Positions 1 to 9,800 of a DNA stretch of 64,000 nt are shown in pieces. The stretch spans positions 1 through 64,000 of the forward strand of contig NZ_JAOPFU010000017.1 in the NCBI RefSeq assembly GCF_025515275.1, written 5' to 3'. A program made the position numbers and the translations under genes. The notes under the pieces were generated by a model that was given only the letters and a program-made list of their open reading frames with translations, was not told the origin of the DNA and did not search any database. The stretch is from Catenovulum sp. 2E275 (lineage in GTDB: Bacteria; Pseudomonadota; Gammaproteobacteria; Enterobacterales; Alteromonadaceae). Numbering within the stretch: the first letter of the stretch is position 1; each line of letters begins with the position of its first letter.

Positions 1-177
1 TCACTTCACGGTGGTGCATCAAAAATAACTGTAGGTACTCAGTCTGAACTTGCAGGTAAAGTAGGTGAAACTATCACGGTTGATATTCCAGCCGGTACTG
101 CGGAATCTTTCTTGCAATTGCGTACAGAAAGTAATTTCTCGGTAACGATTGATGACTTAGTGATTACGCCAAAGTAA
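1..177 (+). CDS. C-terminal end of an unidentified protein (5' truncated by window edge)
   Basis: Frame 1 is open from the first base to TAA at 175-177 and gives 58 residues ending in VTIDDLVITPK. The alternating beta-strand pattern and the IDDLVI ending resemble the last strands of beta-sandwich carbohydrate-binding modules, such as those closing secreted glycoside hydrolases. The remainder lies outside the window, so no function can be assigned. A strong hairpin with a T-run follows directly, which supports a genuine gene end. Confidence 0.6.
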   Translation, partial: SLHGGASKITVGTQSELAGKVGETITVDIPAGTAESFLQLRTESNFSVTIDDLVITPK

Positions 178-203
178 GTTAACTTCTTAAAGTTATTACT
201 TTT

Positions 204-236
204 AAAATGCCGCTTTTTATAGCGGCATTTTTGTTT
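204..236 (+). terminator. Rho-independent terminator of the leftmost gene
   Basis: A 7-bp stem (ATGCCGC at 207-213 pairing with GCGGCAT at 222-228) is followed by a T-rich tract. It lies 27 bases after the stop codon at 177. Confidence 0.85.
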
Positions 237-372
237 GTAGACTGCAAAATCGTTAAATCAAATATTGACTTTGCGATAGTCAAATATCTTAAAGAGAGAG
301 CTATTATTTTCGAGGCTATGAGTGTTTAGAGTGAGTTGGCTTAACTTTAAAGGGGGGGGAGTTACTTTTAAA

Positions 373-1398
373 CTACACCAGTGGATAATATTTGGCTTTA
401 AATTCACTTGGGGTCATATTAAACCAGCGTTTAAATGCGCGGCGAAAGTTGGCTATATCGCTAAAACCTAGTTGGTTGGCTAAATGTTCATTGGTGCAGT
501 TTGAATCTTTAATAAAGCGTACTGCATTTTGTTTAAAATAATCATCCTGCAAGGCTAAATAACGGGTATTGTGTTGTTTTAACTTACGTTTAAATGTTGC
601 TGTGCTAAGCCCTAATTGTTGGGCGGCGGCTTCTTGATTAACCGATTGTTGCATATTTTGCAGCGCTAATACAGCTTGAATAAAGGTAGGTTTGCGCGGT
701 GTTTGGGTTAAATCCTGTTTCAATTTATACAAAGCCTGCGCTCTAATCAGCGGACTATAATTAACAAACGCGGTATTTAAATCGCTTAGTTTAATGGCTA
801 GCTGATCAACGGGTTGCTCAAATTCAACTCTAAAACCAAGGTTTTCTTCGTATTCCTGAATATATCTTGGGCGTTTTTGACTAAATTGATAGCTAAGCGG
901 AATTCTTTGTTTGGTTAAATATTTTATCGACGAATGTATCGCGGTTAATAATACTTCTAATAAAAAAGTATATTGTTCAGCGCAGCCAATTGCATCGTAA
1001 AACTGAATTTTTAAATAGCCATCTTGCCGGTAAAGCCGTGTTTGAATAAACGGATTAAAATTGTGCTGAAATAACGCCGCAATACGTAAAAAGTCGGTTA
1101 TATTTTTGGCATGAGATAACGCCTGACTGAGTGCACCAAGCTGAGACAATATTAGTCGCTGTCCTAATAAAAAGCTGGCATCGTAACCCGGTATAAATTG
1201 TTTAGCTCGTTCAACCAGTTTTATCACTTGTGCAGGGCTGAGTAAATGTTGATTGCTTTGAATATCTTCATAAAAGATACCGGTTCCACGAACCAGTTTT
1301 TGCGGATTAACACCGCGCGCCATTGCCAAATCTATCATGCTGGCAGGCAAGCTCTGGCAGGATAAAATTTTATCGTCTATTTCAATAAAATTTTTCAA
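373..1398 (-). CDS. AraC-family transcriptional regulator (arabinose-binding-like N-terminus)
   Basis: This 341-residue protein has the layout of the OruR/ArgR-like AraC group. An N-terminal effector domain of about 200 residues (PF12625 type) precedes a C-terminal double helix-turn-helix at about residues 240-338. The second HTH shows the typical signature ANQLGFSDIANFRRAFKRW followed by TPSEF. Members of this group are DNA-binding activators that respond to small molecules; the ligand cannot be read from sequence. The gene lies 2 bases downstream of the GGDEF-domain gene on the same strand, so the two are probably cotranscribed. No glycan enzyme is adjacent on this strand. Family assignment is firm, target unknown. 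Confidence 0.85.
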   Translation of the reverse strand: MKNFIEIDDKILSCQSLPASMIDLAMARGVNPQKLVRGTGIFYEDIQSNQHLLSPAQVIKLVERAKQFIPGYDASFLLGQRLILSQLGALSQALSHAKNITDFLRIAALFQHNFNPFIQTRLYRQDGYLKIQFYDAIGCAEQYTFLLEVLLTAIHSSIKYLTKQRIPLSYQFSQKRPRYIQEYEENLGFRVEFEQPVDQLAIKLSDLNTAFVNYSPLIRAQALYKLKQDLTQTPRKPTFIQAVLALQNMQQSVNQEAAAQQLGLSTATFKRKLKQHNTRYLALQDDYFKQNAVRFIKDSNCTNEHLANQLGFSDIANFRRAFKRWFNMTPSEFKAKYYPLV

Positions 1399-1400
1399 TG

Positions 1401-2306
1401 TTAGGCAACCGCATGTTGTGAGCGATAACGCTCTAAATTTTGATTTACTTGTGAAATGGCAGCTTCTGCTGTGGTTTTTTGGGTAATAGAAACAATGCCA
1501 TAACTAACATGATTAAAAACAGCCTGACCGGTTTGCTGAGGTTTAAATGCCAGATAAGAAATGGCTTTTGAGATTTGCGCCATCACTAATTCGCTTTCAA
1601 TTAAAGGCGTGTGCGGAAATAAAATAATAAATCGGTCACCGGCGTAGCGACAAGCTAAATCGCTTTGACGCAAATTCATGACAATAATTTCTGCGATTTC
1701 TCTAAGGAGTCTGTCGCCATCCTGATGCGAATATAAATGATTAAACTGGGCAAAGTTATTAATATCTACCATGCCTAAAGTATATTGAATATTGTCCTGT
1801 TGCAGTAACTCAAGCTGGTTACGCATGTAATCTGCGCTATAAAGCTGGGTAACATAATCTATTTGGGTATGTTCGCGGTAAAAAGCTTCGCGCCGGTTAA
1901 GCTGAGCATGTAGTTTAAATTGCTCCTGATGCCATTGATAAAGTGCCCAAGTCATTAAAAACATGCCAAAAAAAGCGGGCAGGGATTCAACCCAATACAA
2001 CCAGAACTTATGATCCGGATAAGCGACAAATTCATCTAATACATCAATTAATGCTGAAATAAAAACGCAGGTTAACCCAATGGTTAATAAGCTGGTAACA
2101 CGGCCGGGCGGGCGGCTGGCGAGAATAAAAAATATCCAGATAAATGTCATTAGTGCAGTTCCGCCTTCGCCTAGTACATCTAGCCAGTCTGTGCTGCTCA
2201 ATGTTTTAAATTGGCCGTTTAGCAAAACCAGTGATATAACAGCGAAAATACAGCCTAGCGTAAAACTAATCAGTTTGGCGTGGCGTTTAAGTAATAAGAA
2301 TTGCAT
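1401..2306 (-). CDS. Membrane GGDEF-domain protein with degenerate active site
   Basis: A 301-residue protein. About four hydrophobic segments occupy residues 12-125, then a short linker and a GGDEF fold at about 145-300. The metal-binding strand appears as DINNF near residue 181. The signature loop reads AGDRF at residues 222-226 instead of GG(D/E)EF: the first Gly is Ala and the conserved Glu is Arg, while the Asp is kept. Diguanylate cyclases need this loop for GTP and metal binding, so enzyme activity is doubtful, and a GTP-binding or protein-protein signalling role is possible. No Shine-Dalgarno is obvious at the ATG. It is likely cotranscribed with the AraC regulator downstream. Confidence 0.8.
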   Translation of the reverse strand: MQFLLLKRHAKLISFTLGCIFAVISLVLLNGQFKTLSSTDWLDVLGEGGTALMTFIWIFFILASRPPGRVTSLLTIGLTCVFISALIDVLDEFVAYPDHKFWLYWVESLPAFFGMFLMTWALYQWHQEQFKLHAQLNRREAFYREHTQIDYVTQLYSADYMRNQLELLQQDNIQYTLGMVDINNFAQFNHLYSHQDGDRLLREIAEIIVMNLRQSDLACRYAGDRFIILFPHTPLIESELVMAQISKAISYLAFKPQQTGQAVFNHVSYGIVSITQKTTAEAAISQVNQNLERYRSQHAVA

Positions 2307-2645
2307 GAATTTAAGTATCCAGATTGATTTAGCACAAAGGTTATCTAAATTCGATTAATTGAGAAAGGGTCAGATTGGCTCAAAATATGGCTTTGATATT
2401 TTAAGCTTTTAATAGAAATTTAATCTTTTGATTTATATTGTTTTTTTTATTTTTACCGCAGTTGTTTAAGTCAGTTTGTCATAAAAAATTCATAGAGTTA
2501 TTTGCTATGTTTAACAGGGAGTCAATATAAGCCTCTCGACAATCGGCACAATCATAAAGGAAGACAAAACGAATAATCCAAGAAAAACAGCTTTTAACTG
2601 GTTAATCAGGTAAACTTAATGTAACCGGTTTATTTTGAGGTGTGT
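2307..2645. other. Divergent intergenic region with one mannan-type operator
   Basis: This 339-base gap separates the minus-strand GGDEF gene from the plus-strand isomerase-like gene. It is AT-rich and holds no convincing ORF. The only feature I can support is the palindromic operator at 2620-2633, directly before the Shine-Dalgarno of the plus-strand gene. Confidence 0.5.
2620..2633 (+). promoter_or_regulatory. LacI-type operator upstream of isomerase-like gene
   Basis: The sequence TGTAACCGGTTTAT matches the palindrome TGTAACCGGTTACA found at the other mannan-locus promoters. It ends 12 bases before the chosen ATG at 2646, where a bound repressor would block initiation or elongation. Confidence 0.7.
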
Positions 2646-3476
2646 ATGTTAAAAACAGTATTAACCCAATTTGATTTTCAGCTCAGTGTGCAATTATGGT
2701 CAGTTAAAGATGAATTAGAACAAGACTTTACCGGCACTTTGCAAAACATTGCTGACATGGGATTTCACGGTGTTGAATTTGCGGGCTTTTTTGGTGATTA
2801 CTCAGATTCACCACAAACGTTAAACCAATATTTATCTAATTTGGGTTTGTCGGTGAGTGGCGCTCATGTCGGTTTTGAGCAATTATCTGATGAATTAATT
2901 GCCGAGACAGCACGTTTTTATCAGGCGCTGGCTTGTCCGGTTTTAATCATCCCTTATGATGAAAGAGCTTTTAATGAGCAGGGGATAGATTGGGTTATTC
3001 AGCGGTTAAACCAAATTGCGAAGGTATTAAAACAATACGATATTTTAGTTGGTTATCATAATCATGCGCAAGAATTCAGATATTTTAAAGAGTCAACTTA
3101 TTGGGATTATTTAGCGCAGCATACCAGCCCAGATGTTGTATTACAGCTAGATGCTGGCTGGGCAAGGTTTGCTGAGCAAAGCCCCGCAGGCTTTATTAAA
3201 AAATATCCGGGGCGCGCTTATACTACTCATTATAAAGTGCAAATGCCTGATTATATTAAAGATAAACAACCGTTTGTTGGGGTTGATATTTTAGACTGGA
3301 AAGCGCTAATAAAAGCTAATTTTGAGTATGGGGCAACCCGCTGGCTGGTGATTGAACAGGAAGATTATCCGGCTGGATTGAGTCAACTGGCAGCGGTTAA
3401 ACAATCTAAACAAAATTTAGATGCAATATTAAATCAGTTTGAATTTGATCAGCTAGAAAGAAAAATGCCGCTATAA
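2646..3476 (+). CDS. Sugar phosphate isomerase/epimerase-like TIM-barrel protein
   Basis: A 276-residue soluble protein of the xylose isomerase-like/AP endonuclease 2 TIM-barrel superfamily (IolE/IolI-like). The N-terminus carries the VQLWSVKDEL strand typical of these enzymes. Metal-ligand candidates follow: the His of YHNH near residue 140, the Asp of LQLDAGW near 170, the His of TTHYK, and the Glu of IEQE near 240. Such proteins isomerise, epimerise or dehydrate sugars or polyols with a divalent metal. I chose ATG 2646 over GTG 2640 because GAGG at 2637-2640 gives a 5-base spacing. The mannan operator just upstream places it in that regulon, so a mannose- or glucose-derived substrate is likely but unproven. 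It lacks a signal peptide. Confidence 0.8.
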   Translation: MLKTVLTQFDFQLSVQLWSVKDELEQDFTGTLQNIADMGFHGVEFAGFFGDYSDSPQTLNQYLSNLGLSVSGAHVGFEQLSDELIAETARFYQALACPVLIIPYDERAFNEQGIDWVIQRLNQIAKVLKQYDILVGYHNHAQEFRYFKESTYWDYLAQHTSPDVVLQLDAGWARFAEQSPAGFIKKYPGRAYTTHYKVQMPDYIKDKQPFVGVDILDWKALIKANFEYGATRWLVIEQEDYPAGLSQLAAVKQSKQNLDAILNQFEFDQLERKMPL

Positions 3477-3579
3477 GCGGCCCTGTATTTGAATTGTCTA
3501 ATATTGTATCCATCTTTTATCTATCCAGACGAAAGTAAAAATAAACAAGTAGCATCTACTTATCCAGCACACTCCGCAT

Positions 3580-3609
3580 AAAATAAAAAGCCCTGACAGA
3601 GCAGGGCTT
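3580..3609 (-). terminator. Rho-independent terminator of the TonB receptor gene
   Basis: On the minus strand an 8-bp stem (AAGCCCTG at 3588-3595 with CAGGGCTT at 3602-3609) is followed by the T-rich run encoded at 3580-3588. It lies about 30 bases beyond the receptor stop codon. Confidence 0.85.
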
Positions 3610-3639
3610 GGTTAATATTAAGTTATCTTTAAGCTGGTT

Positions 3640-6600
3640 TTATAACCTAACTTGAACACCTAAAGTAACACGGCGTTCGTTAAAATTACGAGATTCTACT
3701 AAATCTTCCCATTGTAGGTAGTCTTCCTGATATTCTTCGGTCAAGTTTGTGCCTTGTAGTGAAACTGTCAGGTAGTCAGTAAAGTCATAACTAATTGAAG
3801 CATCTACATAAGTGGTTGGCGCTGTATATTGTGCTAAACGCATAGTGCGCGCTTGAGTTAACATGCTGCCGATGTATTTGTCACTTCTGTAGTTGGTTGC
3901 AATACGGGCTTGCAGGCCATCTTTTTCGTACCATAAAATAAAGTTTGCCTGATGCTCTGAGTTATCATACATAGGGGTTGATTCACCATAATAACCAAAC
4001 TCTCCGCTTTCACTTGGCGAGTAAGTGTAGTTAATTTGGGTACCTAAACCACTTAACCAACCCGGTAAGAAATCAAAACCTTGTTGATAACCAACTTCAA
4101 ACCCTTTAATTTGTCCGCCTTCAGAGTTAACGGTTGCGGTTGTATTAACTTCACTACGTACAACACCATCACTGTCAGGTAAAGCTAAGGCAAACATATC
4201 ACTTGAGTTAAACGATTCAATATCAAGGAAAAATACGCCTAAATTAAATAAACCAGTGTCGCTGAAATACCACTCGTAAGACATATCATAGTTAGTTGAA
4301 CGCCAAGGTTTTAACTCAGGGTTACCCGACATGCTGGCACTTTGTACTTTACTAATTGAGTTGCCGTTTTCATCTACTCCCGGTACATAGTTAACCACTA
4401 AACCGCCGCCTAACTGGTTAGTATTTTGGCTGGTGACTGTTTTGGTGTATGAAAAACGTAATTTTTGCTCATTGGTTAAGTCAAAAGACAAGTTAATAGC
4501 AGGTAAAAAGTCTTCATAGTTATTTTCAACTGTTCGGCTACCGTCAAAAATAGGAATGCCGCCATTATTTGAGTAAGTTACCCCGTTATAAGTTGGGGTA
4601 TTTGGTGTGCTGGCGTCTCTGGTGTACTGTAATACGTCCCACTCGGTTTTAATGTAACGAAAACCAACATTAGCCGTGTAAGGCACAAACAAATCGCCAT
4701 TTAGGTTAGCTTGCAAATAAAAAGTTGAGGTGGTTTCTTCGGTTTCGTAACTTGAACTTAAGTTTTCAACCTGAATAGGATCTACACCATAAATTGCTTT
4801 GGTAAAGGCAATTGCATCTTCCATTTTGGCCGGATCAACTGCATATACGCCTTCTTCTAACCCTGTTGTGCCGACAAAATCTGTAATTTTAACAATGTAA
4901 TCACTCACCGAGTTAAAGCTGATAGGCTCAACTGGCGACTCTTTTGTTGGGGTATTCGTATTATCATCTGGATCTTTATAATACTGTAAGTATGGGTCAC
5001 CGTAAGCATCGGTACGAGGTAACATAAGTGACCAGTTCTTTTCTTCTACTTTACGTTTGCCAAGGCGCACACCAAAGTCGAGCGTCGACAAATCGCCCAT
5101 ATCTAAATAATAGTTACCGTCAAAACGAAATGCGTTGAGTGTTGCGGTTTGGTTACCCCCGTTGCTATAAACCGAAGACATACTGTAACGATCCATATTC
5201 GCACCATAGGTTTCAGTTACGCCATCCGGGAAAGTAACCTGAGGTAATGCCCATACCATTTTGTCATCTGTATATGTGATTTCAACAGGGGTCGTTGCAA
5301 ATTCAGTGTAACCCGTTACTGGATTACCATCGCTGTCGAGCGGTTCCTGACCGTCATAACCCCAAGGGTTAGCCCCACCAATGACTTCACCGTTTTCACC
5401 AAATTGGTTGTAGCCATTGTGTAAACCAGAGTCAAACATGCTGTCAGAGATAGTTTGTTGTGAATTATTAACCCCCTTGCCATGCACCCAACGAACAGAG
5501 CCTTTAAAGTCACCACCGTTATCAAAAGCAAGTTCAATATTGGTATTTAACGATTCCCGCTCGTTTACACTGGCAGTGGTGGTAGTTTTTGAACGAATAC
5601 TTTGCATCACAGCACCTTGTACCGCATAAAAATTACCGCTTTCTTGTAACTCCGTGCTATCACCCGCATCATTTATCAAATAAAGTGGTTTTTCACTCAT
5701 CTGGGTTGGGGTAAACCACATGGCTGGTAAATCACCCCAGCCGCGTGCTACGTTTAATGCCGCTTCGTGGGTTTGCTCATCTAATTTAGTGTAAAATACA
5801 TCCGCAGTTAACTTCACCGCATCGGTTAACATAAACTGAAGTGATGAATTCACACCACTACGCTGGCGATAAATATAACGGTTTGCTGCTTGATGACCTT
5901 GAAAACCAAGATAAATATCATTTAAATCACAGTCGTTATTAAAATCATCACCGGTTAAACCACTGGTGTCATTACACTCATCGGCTAATGGTGCGTCTTT
6001 AAAAGTGGATGTTTCAGCAGCTTCAAAATACCAGCCATCATTTTGTCCGGTTGCACCTGTATTGTAGTCAGCCAGCTTGACATCAGCGTGCGACAAATTA
6101 AGGGTAAAGCCAAATTCATCGTCCATGTTGTAGCCAATAAAACCAGCTAAAGACGAATCAGTTTGACCGGAAAGCGAACCACGGATAGCTTCGGCTTTAC
6201 CTAAAATGGTCATACCGCTGTCTAGTTCAAACGGACGATAAGTTTTTAAATTAATTGTGCCAGATAAACCGCCCGACAATAATTTAGCTTCGGCTGTTTT
6301 ATGGGCTTCTATGCCAGATACCATAGTAGACGGAATATCGGCAAAGTTTGGTTGAATTGAAGTAAGTGAACCCGCAGATAGCATTTGCTCACCGTTAAGT
6401 GTGGTCATAACCTGCTGAATACCACGAATATTAACACTGGTACCTTCACCACCTGAACGGGTTATTTGGATACCGGTTACACGCTGTAATGAATCGGCAA
6501 TGGTTGCATCCGGTAATTTACCAATATCAGTTGCGCTGATGCTGTCCATAATTGAACCAGAAAAACGTTTGTCTGCAACTGATTTTATTAATGAGCCACG

Positions 6601-6756
6601 AATACCGCGAACGGCAATGACTTCATCTACTTCTTGTTCGGCTTTTGCAGCTTGTTCTGCTTCAGCTGCCTGTAAGTTATATGAAGCAAGTGATAAAGCG
6701 GCTAACACACAGCTTGATAATACAGTTTTATTGAATTTAGTATTTGTTTTCATCAT
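3640..6756 (-). CDS. TonB-dependent receptor of the mannan locus
   Basis: An outer-membrane beta-barrel transporter of about 1038 residues. It has a signal peptide ending near the LQAAEAE segment and a TonB-box-like stretch (EVIAVRGIRGSL). The plug domain contains DIGKLPDATIADSLQRVTGIQI, typical of the Alteromonadales glycan-receptor clade, and the protein ends with an aromatic/hydrophobic barrel strand. It should import manno-oligosaccharides into the periplasm. I placed the start at 6756, not at the upstream in-frame ATG at 6801, because AAGG lies 5 bases before it and the signal peptide then begins correctly. It is downstream of the GH26 lipoprotein gene, 63 bases apart, with a hairpin between, and is probably cotranscribed. 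Confidence 0.9.
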   Translation of the reverse strand: MMKTNTKFNKTVLSSCVLAALSLASYNLQAAEAEQAAKAEQEVDEVIAVRGIRGSLIKSVADKRFSGSIMDSISATDIGKLPDATIADSLQRVTGIQITRSGGEGTSVNIRGIQQVMTTLNGEQMLSAGSLTSIQPNFADIPSTMVSGIEAHKTAEAKLLSGGLSGTINLKTYRPFELDSGMTILGKAEAIRGSLSGQTDSSLAGFIGYNMDDEFGFTLNLSHADVKLADYNTGATGQNDGWYFEAAETSTFKDAPLADECNDTSGLTGDDFNNDCDLNDIYLGFQGHQAANRYIYRQRSGVNSSLQFMLTDAVKLTADVFYTKLDEQTHEAALNVARGWGDLPAMWFTPTQMSEKPLYLINDAGDSTELQESGNFYAVQGAVMQSIRSKTTTTASVNERESLNTNIELAFDNGGDFKGSVRWVHGKGVNNSQQTISDSMFDSGLHNGYNQFGENGEVIGGANPWGYDGQEPLDSDGNPVTGYTEFATTPVEITYTDDKMVWALPQVTFPDGVTETYGANMDRYSMSSVYSNGGNQTATLNAFRFDGNYYLDMGDLSTLDFGVRLGKRKVEEKNWSLMLPRTDAYGDPYLQYYKDPDDNTNTPTKESPVEPISFNSVSDYIVKITDFVGTTGLEEGVYAVDPAKMEDAIAFTKAIYGVDPIQVENLSSSYETEETTSTFYLQANLNGDLFVPYTANVGFRYIKTEWDVLQYTRDASTPNTPTYNGVTYSNNGGIPIFDGSRTVENNYEDFLPAINLSFDLTNEQKLRFSYTKTVTSQNTNQLGGGLVVNYVPGVDENGNSISKVQSASMSGNPELKPWRSTNYDMSYEWYFSDTGLFNLGVFFLDIESFNSSDMFALALPDSDGVVRSEVNTTATVNSEGGQIKGFEVGYQQGFDFLPGWLSGLGTQINYTYSPSESGEFGYYGESTPMYDNSEHQANFILWYEKDGLQARIATNYRSDKYIGSMLTQARTMRLAQYTAPTTYVDASISYDFTDYLTVSLQGTNLTEEYQEDYLQWEDLVESRNFNERRVTLGVQVRL

Positions 6757-6785
6757 TTCGACCTTAAAAATTGTTACATCACTGG

Positions 6786-6806
6786 GAGCGGTGTCAGACA
6801 CCGCTC
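6786..6806 (-). repeat. Perfect hairpin between GH26 and TonB receptor genes
   Basis: GAGCGGTGTC (6786-6795) and GACACCGCTC (6797-6806) are perfect reverse complements separated by one base, forming at least an 8-bp stem. No T-run follows directly on the minus strand, so it is more likely an mRNA-stability or partial-termination element than a full terminator. Confidence 0.7.
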
Positions 6807-6819
6807 ATTCGCATCCAGA

Positions 6820-9800
6820 TTATTCAAATCGAACATTATCGATATAGAAAGATGATTCAGAATCTGAGTTAGTCAGGCCCTCAAACTGAACGCCAAAACC
6901 ACCTAAATCTGAGCCTATTTGAGCTAAATCAATTTCAAGCTCTGTGCCGTTTTCAGTGATAGCAACTGAACCTGCATCAAACCAAGCGCCGCTTGGATCT
7001 TTAGCAAATAATTTAGCTGTCACGTTATCGCCTGCATTATTAGCAAAAACGGTGAGTTTTAAGGTACTTACATCGCCTAACTTGATGCCACCTTCTGGGT
7101 AGGTTTGTAAAACAACAGACGGGTACTCAACGGCTAAGTCATCCGCAGTTAATTGTACTTTGCCAGCTAAACTACGTTTGCCTTCAGCCGCCCAGTCGGT
7201 TGCTAATCTGGCTGTGCCACGGTTAGCCCAGTTCACTTGGAAATCCCAGCCAGATGTACCTTCAAAGTCGTAAATTACAGATTCAGTATTATCTGCTTTA
7301 ACCAGTTTAATTGTATCAATTGCAACCATAGCTTGAGTTGATGTTGCATCTAACCCTTGGAAGCGCACACCTAAACCATTAATGGTTTCCAATTCAACCG
7401 GATCAGTCCCGTTTTGGGTTAAATCAATGGTTAACTCGGTAGCTGAATTAGCCGCAGTATTGACTGATGCAGGCCAATATTCCTGCGCGCTGCCGCCGGT
7501 ATCTGTAGCTTTCCAGAAAATATGAGCATTTACCGCATCGCCTACATTTTGGTTATAAGTGGTGATTTTAAGTGAGGTATAGTCGGTTGCATTAATGCCA
7601 CCTTCAGGATAAGCCTGCAACACCATATTATCGACAGAAGCATAAGCCGATAAATCTTTATACATCGCAAAAGATTGTGCACCTGTGTTAGCAAATTCTG
7701 ATGATAAGGTTGTGCCTGTTGTTGTGCCCCAGTTAACCTGACCATGCCAATCGCCGGTAGATGGTTCAAAGTTGTATAGATTTGTAACAGAATCGTCTGC
7801 TGCGACTAACTCAACTTTGTCGATATAAAATTGAGCATTCGTTTGGGTATTATCTAATCCTTCAAAACGAACCCCTAAACCACTAATTGAGGCTAACTCA
7901 ATTGGGTTGCCATCTGCATCAGCATTAACTGGCAGGGTTAGCATGGTAGCCGTATCATTAGTAACCGCTGTTGGTGGCCAAGGCCAGTGTTCTGCGGCAT
8001 CTCCGGCGGCTGTTGTGCCTTTCCAGAAAATATGAGCGGTTACAGCATCACCTGCGCCAACTGATTTCACATAAATATTCATGGCTTTTTTATCCGTTAC
8101 ATCAATGGCTGTTTCCGGATAAGTTTGCATCACCACATTTTCAAGTTTAGCCGCGCCTTCAAACTCAGCTTTTAAATCTTTTTCTATCACTAAAGAATGC
8201 GCGCCATCTGCGCCCCAAGCGTCAGATACATAAATACCTGTTGTGTCACCCCAGTTAACTTGTGCGCCCCAGTTTTGTACACCGTACTCAAAATCTTTGT
8301 ATACACCAGCGCCAAGGCGATCACCACCCGGTACAGCAGCTAAATTAACAACCCCTTGGTAAGCATAATTAGTGTCGATTGTTTCAGCTTGCATATTACC
8401 CGGACCATACTCATTCCAGTCGCGCGAATACCAAGTAACAAAATATGCCCACCAAGCATCTACCGAATGCATCATTTCAACATTTGGAACCGCACCGGTT
8501 TCGGTTAGTGCAACCATTTTTTTACCGTTAAAGCGGTTTTTTAGTTTGCTATATTGTTGTTGGAAAGCGTTAGCGTCGTTTACACCGTCGTAGCCGTCAT
8601 AACCCACAATATCAACCACATCATTACCCGGATACCAATCTTCAGATAAATCACCTGCACCGGTATAAACCCAGATTAAATTATTTAACCCATGAGTTGT
8701 GGTTAGGCGCTCATACATTAATTGCCATAAAGCTTTAAAGGCATCCGAACCTTGTGCACCCCACCAGAACCAAGTGCCTTCGGCTTCATGAATCGGACGC
8801 CATAACACCGGAATATCTTGCTCTGCAAATTTAGCTAATTCAGCGGCAATATCATCAATATCAGCGATTAACGCAGCATATTCAGCGCTATTTGGAGCAG
8901 CTATCGCTGCGGCTAAATCAAAGTCAGTTTCTTCTGTGTAAAAACCTTTACTCCAATCACCTGTGATATGCATAGGTGCATTCCAGTGCCATGCTAAACT
9001 GATAATCACGTTTTCTTGATTATGCGCCGCTATTGCATCTTCACTTAATGACCCCGGATTACTGCCATTTGCAATTCGGTTTGATGAATATTCCATTAAA
9101 TCAAATTCAACAATGGCTGGTAAATCATCACCAGTTGCCGCTTTAATTTTGTTAAATTCAGTTAATTCATTTTTGCTACCGTCATTAGTTGGATATTCAG
9201 CCTGACCAGATAAAGTCGCACTACCATAATTAGATACTAAAAATGCCATTAAATCAGACGCAGCTGCTGTGGCATTATCATTCACTAGTTCGGTTGGGAC
9301 TGCCAGTGGTTTAGGCGGTGCAGCAGCAGGGATTAATTCAATATTATCAACCCGATAATAGTTCCAGCCACCACCTACAATAATTTCGTTGATACCAGCA
9401 TCTAAATTAAATACGCCAATACGGGCTTTGGTCCAGCCACCGGTTTCTTGAAAACTAATGTCTGTTTTTAAGCCATTTACACTAACTTGCGCCCCTTTAT
9501 CGCCATAACCTGCGCCAATCGCATAATTTACAAACAGGGTATAATAACCAGCTTTATCAGTTGCTATATCTAAATTCCAGATAACTTCCTGACCCGGTAC
9601 AACATCGTTTGTATGCGCATCGCCACTGGCTCCGGCAATGTAATGTCCAGTGCTATCGCCTTCAACCGCAATTTCTAATCCGCCTGTTAATTGGGCATCT
9701 TCTGCTTCAAGTGTGGTTACTGAATCAGGATCAAAAACTGTAATTTTAACTGTATCTACAATTGGGTTGCCGTCTTCGTCGAGGGCTTGCTCGCCGTTTT

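Noticed and set aside
5316-5629. Overlapping open frames on both strands within the TonB receptor gene
   Set aside because: They are shadow frames of a long, well-supported gene; no independent start signal.
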